64,000 nucleotides of DNA from Pedobacter planticolens. Its GTDB lineage: Bacteria; Bacteroidota; Bacteroidia; Sphingobacteriales; Sphingobacteriaceae. Position 1 is the stretch's first letter. Every line of letters starts with the position of its first letter. Under the pieces are notes generated by a model that did not search any database, had not been told where the DNA came from, and worked only from the letters and a program-made list of their open reading frames with translations. Where the stretch lies: the NCBI RefSeq assembly GCF_014172375.1, contig NZ_WNXD01000002.1, positions 992,001 through 1,056,000 of the forward strand, in the 5' to 3' direction. Shown one piece after another: positions 35,615-43,392 of this stretch. Position numbers and translations under genes: made by a program.

Positions 35615-36175
35615 ATGCAAGCACCACAGTTATTTATGATTTTATTAGGTTGTCGCCCAGAGGGAAGACATACCGAGCAACATGATATTTTTTTCGGAAT
35701 AGGTACTTCATTAAAAGAATTGATGCCGGAAATGAATGCTTTTTGGCCAGAGGCGAAGGGCAAAATTCATGTAGATGCTTGGCGAATTGTAAACAAAGTG
35801 GATGGCTATAAAGTAGAAGTTGTCGCTAAAAATGAAGAAGTGAAAAGTGATTTGAATAGTTTATTCTTTTTAAATTTAGGCGGCTACAAAAAAGATGAAT
35901 TTGACGAATTGCATTATAAAATGCTAGTAGTATCTGACCAAAAAGCTTTAGCGATTAAGCAAGCCAAAGAAACAGCTTTTTATAAACACACAGCTTTTGA
36001 AGGCGCTACTTCTCATATAGATGATAAATTTGGAGTTGATGTAGATGACATTTTTGAAATCCAGGATATTTTATCATCAGAAACAAAAAGCAAATACGCT
36101 TTAAAGTTTACTTCAAACATCGATTTGTCTGAAGATGAGATCTTTTTAGGGTATTTGCCTTTATCTAAAATATAG
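35615..36175 (+). CDS. DUF1543 domain protein
   Basis: A 186-residue cytosolic protein beginning MQAPQLFMILLGCRPEGRH and continuing TEQHDIFFGIGTSLKELMPEMNAFWP, KIHVDAWRIVNKVDGYKVEV, and a second similar half with FLNLGGYKKDEFDELHYKMLVV. The LGG/LGC-x(n)-ExHD-x-x-FG pattern and duplicated halves fit the DUF1543 family, whose function is unknown. It is part of the short gene run starting after fumC; the next gene is on the opposite strand, with only 4 bases between. Confidence 0.82.
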   Translation: MQAPQLFMILLGCRPEGRHTEQHDIFFGIGTSLKELMPEMNAFWPEAKGKIHVDAWRIVNKVDGYKVEVVAKNEEVKSDLNSLFFLNLGGYKKDEFDELHYKMLVVSDQKALAIKQAKETAFYKHTAFEGATSHIDDKFGVDVDDIFEIQDILSSETKSKYALKFTSNIDLSEDEIFLGYLPLSKI

Positions 36176-36179
36176 AGTT

Positions 36180-36620
36180 TTAAGCTGGTTGCAAATGAGT
36201 AGCAATCGCCATTCTATTCCATGCATTAATTGTTATTATTGCAATCATGATTTGAGCCAACTGATTTTCGTCGAAAAGGCTTTTTACTTTCTGATAAGTT
36301 TCATCTGATACACCGCCATTTGCAATTAGAGTCATTTCTTCGGTTAATGCCAAAATCGCTCTTTCTTCTTCTGTGTATAAATCATGCACTTCTCTCCAAG
36401 CATTCAATAAATAAATACGTTGCTCGGTTTCTCCATTTTTTCTTGCATCAGTAGTATGCATATTGATACAAAAAGCGCAACCATTAATTTGAGAAGCTCT
36501 AATTTTAATCAGTTCTTTATGAGTTTTGTTAATTGTTGTGGTTGCTAAATAACTTTCTAAACCCATTAAGGCTTTATAAGCTGCTGGTTCAAGTTGACCA
36601 ACATTAATTCTTTTTTCCAT
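36180..36620 (-). CDS. Carboxymuconolactone decarboxylase/AhpD-like family protein
   Basis: A 146-residue helical protein of the AhpD-like superfamily. The redox-active motif C-A-F-C-I-N-M-H (about residues 51-58) followed by TTDARKNGETEQRI fits the alkylhydroperoxidase-like branch rather than true decarboxylases. Such proteins act as thiol peroxidase or disulfide reductants in the cytosol. The Crp/Fnr regulator gene lies upstream on the same strand, 74 bases away, and a separate -7 box precedes this gene. Confidence 0.9.
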   Translation of the reverse strand: MEKRINVGQLEPAAYKALMGLESYLATTTINKTHKELIKIRASQINGCAFCINMHTTDARKNGETEQRIYLLNAWREVHDLYTEEERAILALTEEMTLIANGGVSDETYQKVKSLFDENQLAQIMIAIITINAWNRMAIATHLQPA

Positions 36621-36646
36621 TTTTATTGTGTTTTAATTTGATACTT

Positions 36647-36654
36647 CAAAGGTA
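36647..36654 (-). promoter_or_regulatory. -7 box of the AhpD-like gene
   Basis: TACCTTTG on the minus strand; leader about 21 bases. The upstream stretch 36660-36700 holds several AACTTAA/TTAAG half-sites that might bind a regulator. Confidence 0.5.
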
Positions 36655-36694
36655 AAACGAACCCTACTTAAAAAACTTAAGCTGGTTTAAGAAA

Positions 36695-37273
36695 TTAAGT
36701 TATTGGATGTTTTTTTCGTAGTTCACTCAAATATTCGGGGGTAATTCCCAAATAAGAGGCCAACATATATTGCGGAATGCGTTGAACAAATTGCGGGAAT
36801 AACAATACGAATTGTCTATAATTTTCTTCTTTAGAATAATCATGAAAATATTTAACTCTCATTTGTGAAGCCGCATACGCTCTTTGCATCATAATTCTAA
36901 AATATCGTTCAAGTTGTGGTACTTTCTTAAATAATTCTTCTTGTTTTTGATGATCAACAACTACAACTTCAGCATCTTCTACCGCTTGTAAATAAAATTT
37001 TGAGGGAGATTGCATCATCGAGCTCATGTAATCCGATAACCACCAATTTTCTAAAGCAAACTGAGTAATTTGTTCAGTCCCTTTACCATTGATGTAAAAC
37101 ATTCGTAAAAGACCAGCTTCCACAAAATAATTGCCTTTACAAATTTGTCCTTCTTCTAACAAAAATTCCTTTTTCTTAATAGATTTTATTTTCACATATG
37201 TTGATAAAACTTGGATATCATCATCCGTTAAAGAAATATGTTTTTTAAGATGTTGGATAAAATTTGGATACAT
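36695..37273 (-). CDS. Crp/Fnr family transcriptional regulator
   Basis: The ATG at 37273 gives 192 residues (MYPNFIQHLKKHISLTDDD); a TTG at 37303 would add ten residues but overlaps the -7 box. A cyclic-nucleotide-binding-like beta roll covers about residues 25-115 (FLLEEGQICKGNYFVEAGLLRMFYI), followed by a dimerisation helix and a winged helix ending RIPQYMLASYLGITPEYLSELRKKH. The roll lacks the full cAMP-contact motif of CRP, as is usual for this Bacteroidota group, so the signal is unknown. It likely controls the AhpD-like gene just downstream. Confidence 0.9.
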   Translation of the reverse strand: MYPNFIQHLKKHISLTDDDIQVLSTYVKIKSIKKKEFLLEEGQICKGNYFVEAGLLRMFYINGKGTEQITQFALENWWLSDYMSSMMQSPSKFYLQAVEDAEVVVVDHQKQEELFKKVPQLERYFRIMMQRAYAASQMRVKYFHDYSKEENYRQFVLLFPQFVQRIPQYMLASYLGITPEYLSELRKKHPIT

Positions 37274-37291
37274 GGTGTATTGTTTATGGCT

Positions 37292-37299
37292 CAAATATA
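37292..37299 (-). promoter_or_regulatory. -7 box of the Crp/Fnr gene
   Basis: TATATTTG on the minus strand matches TAnnTTTG; the leader to the ATG at 37273 is about 14 bases. Confidence 0.5.
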
Positions 37300-37388
37300 T
37301 CAAAGCTTATTGTATTCCTAAATGCGCTAAACTTTTTTAAACTTTTCATTTTTATAGCTGTTTTTAAACTACATCAAAACTATATGAT

Positions 37389-37844
37389 ATGGAAACTAGA
37401 ACAGTAAATGCAGAAGTTTTAAACGATCTCATCCTAATCAATAATGACAGAGTTGCTGGTTATGAAAAGGCGATTGAAGAATTAAGTGTAGAGGATTCTG
37501 ATTTGAAAACACTTTTTGTGAAGATGATACGTGAAAGTCACAGACATAAAATGGCTTTGGCAACAGAAGTGCAGACTTTAGGCGAAGATATTGAAGAAGG
37601 AACTACCAATTCTGGCAAAATATATAGGGCATGGATGGATGTGAAAGCAATGTTTACAGGTATCGACCGAAAAGCTGTTTTAAGTAATTGTGAATCTGGC
37701 GAAGATGCTGCACAAAGAGCATATAAAATGGTTTTAGAAACACAGGGATTATCGGCAAATTTAAGAAGTATGATTACGGAACAGAAAGCTGAATTAAGAG
37801 CTTCGCATGATGAAATTAAAAGACTGAGAGACTCCCAACAGTAA
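37389..37844 (+). CDS. PA2169/DUF2383-type four-helix-bundle protein
   Basis: A 151-residue all-helical protein: ETRTVNAEVLNDLILINNDRVAGYEKAIEEL, then IRESHRHKMALATEVQTLG, GKIYRAWMDVKAMFTGIDRKAVLSNCESGEDAAQRAYKMVLE. The E-x-x-H-x-x-E-like positions (YEKAIEE, RESHRHK, SGEDAAQRAY) match the ferritin-like fold of DUF2383 proteins, often linked to stress. Role unknown. It stands alone with a good terminator after it. Confidence 0.85.
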   Translation: METRTVNAEVLNDLILINNDRVAGYEKAIEELSVEDSDLKTLFVKMIRESHRHKMALATEVQTLGEDIEEGTTNSGKIYRAWMDVKAMFTGIDRKAVLSNCESGEDAAQRAYKMVLETQGLSANLRSMITEQKAELRASHDEIKRLRDSQQ

Positions 37845-37870
37845 TTTAAAAACTCTCTCGGTTAAACAAA

Positions 37871-37900
37871 AAATCCTCCTGACTTTAATCGGGAGGATTT
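37871..37900. terminator. Bidirectional terminator (DUF2383 gene / cphA)
   Basis: AAATCCTCCTGA (37871-37882), loop CTTTAA, TCGGGAGGATTT (37889-37900) with one G-T pair; T runs follow on the plus strand (37904-37909) and on the minus strand (complement of 37868-37873). Confidence 0.88.
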
Positions 37901-37925
37901 GTGTTTTTTAGGCAATTCAATTGCT

Positions 37926-40544
37926 CTATTTTTTATCCAATTCTTTATCTAAATAATATGTTGCTTTGTGAATCGCATCATTAATTGTATCACTTAAAAT
38001 GGTAATAAAAGAACCAGATTTAGCAGTAGAAATTAGGTTTTTCATACAATCTTCGCCATCGTTATTAATTTCAATTGGCATATTTGGTTTAATTTCCTTC
38101 AGCCCAACTAATAACAAATCAATTAATTCTTGTTGTTTGCGTCCTCGCAGATATTTCTCCTGACAAATCACAACTCTATCGAACATTTTAGCTGCAATAC
38201 GAGCTGTTTCGATAATATCCTCATCTCTCCTATCTCCTGTGCCAGATATTACACCCACGTGTTCGGTAGCCTCAACAGTTTGTAAGTAATCCTTAATTCC
38301 ATTAAAACCATCAGGATTATGTGCAAAATCTACCAAAACTTTAAAGTCTTTAAATTTAAAAATATTCATCCTTCCTGGTGTATGTGCCGCCGAAGGAATA
38401 AAAGTTTCTAAAGATGTTCTAATGTCTTCGGTTTTATAACCCCATAAAAAAGTAGTAAGTGTGGCCGCCAAAACGTTCTGTATCATAAAATCAACAGAAG
38501 CATTAAACGTTAATGGAATGTGCGTAGCTTTTTCTACACGAATTTTCCAATCACCTTTTTTAATAGTTACATAGCCGTTTTCGTAAATTGCTGCAATTCC
38601 TCCTTTTTTGCAATGTTCTTTTATTACTGGATTTTTTTCATCCATACTAAAATAAGCAATATTGCAATCTGCACTAGCGGCAATCTTTAAGCAGTACGCA
38701 TTATCAGCATTTAAAACGCCCCATCCACTTCTTTTTACAGCACCAATAATTACCGCTTTTACTCGCGTTAGATCATCCAATGTATTAATATCCGAAATGC
38801 CTAAATGGTCTTCCTGAATATTCGTAACCACACCAATATCACATTTGTTAAAGCCTAAACCAGCACGCAATATTCCACCTCTGGCAGTTTCTAACACCGC
38901 AACTTCTACCGTAGGATCTTTTAAAATAAATTCTGCACTAAACGGACCAGTGGTATCACCTTTCATCAATAAGGTGTTTTGTACATAAATCCCATCAGAA
39001 GTTGTAAAACCAACTCTGCTACCATTATTTTTTACAATGTGTGCAATTAAACGCGTAGTAGTAGTTTTTCCATTTGTTCCAGTTACGGCAATAATTGGAA
39101 TTCGGGCAGATTTTCCTGGCGGATACAACATGTCGATAACTGGAGCTGCAACATTACGAGGTAAACCTTCGCTTGGTGCTAAGTGCATTCTAAAACCTGG
39201 AGCTGCATTTACCTCTAAAACAACGCCGCCATTTTCAGTTAATGGCTCAGTTAAATTCTTAGCCATAATGTCGATACCACAGATATCTAAACCAACAATT
39301 CTGGAAATACGTTCGCAATTAAAAACATTTTGAGGATGGACTTGATCGGTAACATCAATAGAAGTGCCGCCAGTACTTAAATTAGCTGTAGATTTTAAGT
39401 ATACAATTTCTCCTTTTGGAGCAACTGTTTCTAAGGTGTATTCTTTCTTTTCTAAAAGATCTAATGTATCGCGATCTACTGTTATTTCGGTTAGCACATT
39501 TTCATGTCCATAACCACGACGTGGATCTTCGTTTTCTTTATCAATTAACTGTTGAATTGTGAATTTTCCATCACCTTTTACATGCGCAGGCACACGTAAA
39601 GCTGCCGCAACCATTTTATGATCTATCACCAAAACTCTAAAATCATGTCCGGTAATAAAACTTTCTACAATAATTCGTCGCGAATATTCTTTCGCATAAT
39701 GAAAAGCAGCAATTGCCTCTTCTTCATTTTTTACATTGATAGTTGCGCCCTTGCCATGATTTCCATCTAAAGGTTTAAAAACCAAGGGGAAACCAACTCT
39801 TTTTATGGCATCGTACACATCCTCTAAAGTAGAAGCGGTTACGCCTTTTGCAACCGGAATTGCGGCATCACTTAATAAACGTTTAGTCTCGTCTTTATTA
39901 CCAGCAATATCAACAGCAATACTGCTTGTCCTTTCGGTCATTGTTGCCCTAAAACGAACTTGATTTTTGCCATAACCCAATTGCACTAATGAACTTTTAT
40001 TCAATCTAATCCACGGAATATCTCTTGCAATAGCTTCATCAACAATAGAACCTGTACTTGGACCTAAACGTTCTGATTCTCGCAATTCACGCATGCGCTG
40101 AATATCATGCTCCAAATCATACTCTTTGTTATCAATCAAGGCTTCCGCTATGCGAACGGCAGATTCTGCTGCATAAACGCCAGCTTTTTCTTCTAAATAA
40201 CTAAAAACAACATTGTAAATACCATCAGTTTTGGTTTGACGAGTCCGGCCAAAGCCAGTGTCCATTCCGGCCAAAGTTTGTATTTCGAGTGCGATGTGTT
40301 CTATTACATGTCCCATCCATGTGCCTTCTTCCACGCGTAATAGAAATCCGCCAGGTGCGGCTTTAGAGCAACGATGAGATTGTAGGCTGGGAATTAATTT
40401 TTCTATTCTTTCTCTAAATCCGTCTATTGTATTGGTTGGGCGTTGCTCTAATTCCTCCAAATCTAAACGCATTTGGATTAATTTTTTTCGATTAACAGAC
40501 CAAATATTTGGTCCTCGTAATACCTGTATGCCTAATATCTTCAT
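37926..40544 (-). CDS. cphA: Cyanophycin synthetase
   Basis: Builds multi-L-arginyl-poly-L-aspartate (cyanophycin), a nitrogen and carbon store, from Asp, Arg and ATP. The 872 residues match the size of cyanobacterial CphA. The N-terminal domain starts MKILGIQVLRGPNIWS and carries KAAPGGFLLRVEEGTWMGHV; the ATP-grasp domain (about 200-480) shows VFKPLDGNHGKGATINV and VVLEVNAAPGFRMH; the Mur-ligase-like domain (about 485-872) has the P-loop VTGTNGKTTTTRL (about 487-499), and ends with the DFAHNPDGF and GDRRDEDI elements. It is divergent from cyanophycinase, 228 bases away, and faces a shared regulatory region. Confidence 0.96.
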   Translation of the reverse strand: MKILGIQVLRGPNIWSVNRKKLIQMRLDLEELEQRPTNTIDGFRERIEKLIPSLQSHRCSKAAPGGFLLRVEEGTWMGHVIEHIALEIQTLAGMDTGFGRTRQTKTDGIYNVVFSYLEEKAGVYAAESAVRIAEALIDNKEYDLEHDIQRMRELRESERLGPSTGSIVDEAIARDIPWIRLNKSSLVQLGYGKNQVRFRATMTERTSSIAVDIAGNKDETKRLLSDAAIPVAKGVTASTLEDVYDAIKRVGFPLVFKPLDGNHGKGATINVKNEEEAIAAFHYAKEYSRRIIVESFITGHDFRVLVIDHKMVAAALRVPAHVKGDGKFTIQQLIDKENEDPRRGYGHENVLTEITVDRDTLDLLEKKEYTLETVAPKGEIVYLKSTANLSTGGTSIDVTDQVHPQNVFNCERISRIVGLDICGIDIMAKNLTEPLTENGGVVLEVNAAPGFRMHLAPSEGLPRNVAAPVIDMLYPPGKSARIPIIAVTGTNGKTTTTRLIAHIVKNNGSRVGFTTSDGIYVQNTLLMKGDTTGPFSAEFILKDPTVEVAVLETARGGILRAGLGFNKCDIGVVTNIQEDHLGISDINTLDDLTRVKAVIIGAVKRSGWGVLNADNAYCLKIAASADCNIAYFSMDEKNPVIKEHCKKGGIAAIYENGYVTIKKGDWKIRVEKATHIPLTFNASVDFMIQNVLAATLTTFLWGYKTEDIRTSLETFIPSAAHTPGRMNIFKFKDFKVLVDFAHNPDGFNGIKDYLQTVEATEHVGVISGTGDRRDEDIIETARIAAKMFDRVVICQEKYLRGRKQQELIDLLLVGLKEIKPNMPIEINNDGEDCMKNLISTAKSGSFITILSDTINDAIHKATYYLDKELDKK

Positions 40545-40767
40545 TGTTGTTATTTTAATGGTGGTAAAAAGGAGCGTTATTGCTGAATTGAGCGTATAAT
40601 TTCAAAGAAAAAATTAAAGTATAAAATTTTTTCCAATTTACCCGTCAATCTATCATTAAATTTTGTAATCGTTTTTGGTCTATTGAGAAAATAGACTGAA
40701 ACAAGTTTAATTGTTAATTAAAAGTATAATATTGATAAAAATAATGTTAATTATTAGGCTAATGGCA

Positions 40768-40775
40768 TATATTTG
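40768..40775 (+). promoter_or_regulatory. -7 box of the cyanophycinase gene
   Basis: TATATTTG matches TAnnTTTG. It overlaps a TTG at 40773 that could be mistaken for a start codon and places the transcription start near 40781, about 22 bases before the ATG at 40803. Confidence 0.55.
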
Positions 40776-40802
40776 GAATTTAGCGAAAACCTAAACAATA
40801 AG

Positions 40803-41675
40803 ATGGCTCCAAAAGGAAAATTAATTATAATTGGCGGTGCAATAAATACTGGAAGTTTTGCCGAAACACAGTTCGGACTGCCACAGAACATGAACTTTTT
40901 TGAGCGTGGGATTTTAAAAAGAATAACTACGGAATCTGTTAGAGGAAATGATTCGCGGTTTGAAATTATGACTACAGCATCGCTAATTCCAGAGCGGGTT
41001 GGCGAAGAATATATTAAGGCTTTTGCCCAATTAGATGTGCATGATGTTGGTGTGCTTAATATTGGAAGCAGAGAAGAGGCAAACAGACCTGAATATGCTG
41101 AACGAGTTAAGCAAGCGGATGTAATAATTTTTACTGGCGGAGATCAATTGCGTTTATCATCTATTTTTGGTGGAACAGAAATTCATCGCATTTTGCTAGA
41201 TAAGTATGAGAATACAGAAATTGTAATTGCAGGCACCTCAGCTGGTGCTGCTGCGAGCTCTAAAAACATGATTTATCAGGGAAGTAGTAAAGATGCTTTG
41301 CTAAAAGGCGAAGTTAAAATAACTGGCGGATTAGGATTTATTGACGGTGTAATTGTTGATACTCACTTTGTGCAAAGAGGTAGAATTGGGCGTTTATTAT
41401 ATGCTGCGGCAAGTAATCCTGGAATTTTAGGAATTGGTTTAGGCGAAGACACGGGCTTATATATTCACGGAAATACAATGGAAGCAATTGGCTCAGGGAT
41501 GGTAATTTTGGTTGATGGTCGTAATATGGCAGACACCAATTTAACCGATGTAGAAATGGGGCAGCCAGTATCTATAAAAAACATGATTGTACATGTAATG
41601 TGTAATGGCGATACCTATGATTTAACAAATCACCAATTGGTTATTCAACATCCTAAAGTTGTTCCGACAGAATAG
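40803..41675 (+). CDS. cphB: Cyanophycinase
   Basis: Cleaves cyanophycin to beta-Asp-Arg dipeptides; S51 serine peptidase family. The ATG at 40803 gives 290 residues starting MAPKGKLIIIGGAINTGSFAE, the family's usual N-terminus. The nucleophile Ser is in VIAGTSAGAAASS (about residue 140), with His in VDTHFVQRGRIGRL and Glu in GIGLGEDTGLYI completing the catalytic set. There is no signal peptide, so it works on intracellular granules, unlike secreted cyanophycinases of scavengers. It pairs with cphA (divergent) and with the isoaspartyl peptidase 85 bases downstream. Confidence 0.95.
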   Translation: MAPKGKLIIIGGAINTGSFAETQFGLPQNMNFFERGILKRITTESVRGNDSRFEIMTTASLIPERVGEEYIKAFAQLDVHDVGVLNIGSREEANRPEYAERVKQADVIIFTGGDQLRLSSIFGGTEIHRILLDKYENTEIVIAGTSAGAAASSKNMIYQGSSKDALLKGEVKITGGLGFIDGVIVDTHFVQRGRIGRLLYAAASNPGILGIGLGEDTGLYIHGNTMEAIGSGMVILVDGRNMADTNLTDVEMGQPVSIKNMIVHVMCNGDTYDLTNHQLVIQHPKVVPTE

Positions 41676-41760
41676 TTAGCAGTTTACAGGCATTAGTTTA
41701 CAGTTTTGGATATAAAAGTTATGCGACTAATCTGGACACTTGATACTAAATACTAAAAGA

Positions 41761-42603
41761 ATGAAAGTTATCATACATGGTGGTTTTTTTAGCGAATCTT
41801 CTACCAATCAGGAAACAAAAAAAGCGAAGCAAGATGCTTTGGCTCAAATTGTAGAAAAAGCATATCATTTTTTAGCTACGCATACAGCATTAGAAACCGT
41901 AGTGTACGCTACGGGTTTATTAGAAGATAATGAACTTTTTAATGCGGGGATCGGTTCTCAAATACAAAGTGATGGCAAAGTGAGATTAAGTGCATCTTTA
42001 ATGGATGGTAAAACCCAAAAATTTAGCGGAGTTATTAATGTAGAAGATGTTAAAAATCCGATTGAAGTCGCACAAAAACTACTTGATTATGATGATCGTG
42101 TATTAAGTGGAGAAGGAGCTTTAGCCTTTGCCAGAGCTAATGGATTCGACTATTTTAATCCGATAACTGCACAAAGGCAATTAGAATACGAAGCAAAATT
42201 AAATCAACAAGAAAGAAAAGGAACGGTTGGCTGTGTAGCTTTTGATACTGATGGAAATTTAGCTGCAGCAACATCAACTGGCGGAAAAGGTTTTGAAATT
42301 CCTTGTCGTGTAAGCGATTCTGCAACAGTAGCAGGTAATTTTGCGACTGATTTTGCAGGGATTTCTTGCACAGGCGTAGGCGAAGATATTGTAAGTGGCG
42401 CACTAGCCGCAAAAATTGCAACCCGCGTAACGGATGGTTTTACGCTACAAGCTGCATGTGATAAATCATTTACCGAACTAAAACCATTTGATGGATTCGC
42501 AGGTGTAGTTGGTATCTCAGCCAAAGGCGAAATTTATCATTGCGATTCGCATCCGTATATGGTTTGGGCATCTTTTGATGGTAGTTTACAGGTGTTTAAC
42601 TAA
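41761..42603 (+). CDS. Isoaspartyl peptidase/L-asparaginase (Ntn hydrolase)
   Basis: Splits beta-aspartyl dipeptides, here most likely beta-Asp-Arg released from cyanophycin. The ATG at 41761 gives 280 residues (MKVIIHGGFF); the TTG at 41740 is less likely. The precursor is autocleaved before Thr in ERKGTVGCVAFD (about residue 153), which becomes the nucleophile of the beta chain; the DTDGNLAAATSTGG and GDFAGISCTGVGED-like segments are typical (here FAGISCTGVGED). No signal peptide. The upstream gap (41676-41760) holds two AGTTTACAG direct repeats but no clear promoter, so transcription from cphB is possible. Confidence 0.93.
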   Translation: MKVIIHGGFFSESSTNQETKKAKQDALAQIVEKAYHFLATHTALETVVYATGLLEDNELFNAGIGSQIQSDGKVRLSASLMDGKTQKFSGVINVEDVKNPIEVAQKLLDYDDRVLSGEGALAFARANGFDYFNPITAQRQLEYEAKLNQQERKGTVGCVAFDTDGNLAAATSTGGKGFEIPCRVSDSATVAGNFATDFAGISCTGVGEDIVSGALAAKIATRVTDGFTLQAACDKSFTELKPFDGFAGVVGISAKGEIYHCDSHPYMVWASFDGSLQVFN

Positions 42604-42622
42604 ATTTATATATCTTTATCGG

Positions 42623-43303
42623 ATGAATAAAATCTGTTTAACGCTTGTTTGCTTGTTTTTGGTTGCTATATCAAATGCACAAAATGTTAATTCAGGGCCT
42701 CAAGACGTTCCGCAGCCAGTATCCGCAATTAATATTTCGGTATTTAATGTGGACGAAACGAGTGCCGATGAATTTTTTGAAGATGCAGACCGTAATGAGC
42801 GCCGTGGTGATTTAAATGAAGCTTTAATCTTATTCGGCAAAGCCGCGTTTGAGTATAATAATGACAAGAAATTTAGTCGTTATGGTGCTTCCTTACTAAG
42901 AATGAGTAATGTGCATTTATTGCTTTTGCATTATGTTGAAGCAGAGCAAGTTGTGTTAAATGCGGCGCTAAAAACATATTCGCGTATTGGCAGTAAGTCT
43001 GGCCAAATGGCATCGTATAACCAACTCGGAAAAATTTATTTTGCAGCCAATAAACTTACCCAATCTTTATGGTTTTACACCCAACAGGGGATTTTAGCAC
43101 AACAACTTAAAAACAATACATCTTACATTGATTCGGTATTAGGTATTGCTTTGGTTAAGATTAAGAAGAAAGAATATAATCTGGCAACTAAAGACGTGAA
43201 CAGAGCAGAACTGCTTGCTAAAAATGCAAAAATCACTCAATTTGCACAGCAGATTAAAACAAGTAGATCTACTATCGCTGAGAAGCAAAACAGCAAAAAA
43301 TAA
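42623..43303 (+). CDS. Secreted tetratricopeptide-repeat protein
   Basis: The ATG at 42623 gives a signal peptide (MKNIC-like: MNKICLTLVCLFLVAISNAQ) and 226 residues in all. A helical repeat region (about 55-210) shows TPR-like pairs such as NERRGDLNEALILFGKAAFEY, YNQLGKIYFAANKLTQSLW and LGIALVKIKKKEYNLATKD. It is probably a periplasmic scaffold. A longer in-frame start inside the preceding gene would spoil the signal peptide. It sits 19 bases after the isoaspartyl peptidase and 89 bases before the first TPR kinase, whose sensor domain has similar repeats; a functional link is inferred from position only. Confidence 0.78.
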   Translation: MNKICLTLVCLFLVAISNAQNVNSGPQDVPQPVSAINISVFNVDETSADEFFEDADRNERRGDLNEALILFGKAAFEYNNDKKFSRYGASLLRMSNVHLLLLHYVEAEQVVLNAALKTYSRIGSKSGQMASYNQLGKIYFAANKLTQSLWFYTQQGILAQQLKNNTSYIDSVLGIALVKIKKKEYNLATKDVNRAELLAKNAKITQFAQQIKTSRSTIAEKQNSKK

Positions 43304-43392
43304 GATTTTATATCAAAATCAGTAGAATAGGGTATTTGATTATTAGGTTAATAATCGAACTTTGTTTTGTGTTTCCAAAAAAACCATACCTA

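Noticed and set aside
40773..40802. TTG start at 40773 for cyanophycinase
   Set aside because: The TTG is part of the -7 box TATATTTG, so it would lie before the transcription start; the ATG at 40803 fits the family N-terminus.
42509..42622. Start of the TPR protein inside the isoaspartyl peptidase gene
   Set aside because: The extra 38 residues hide a clear signal peptide beginning at the ATG at 42623.
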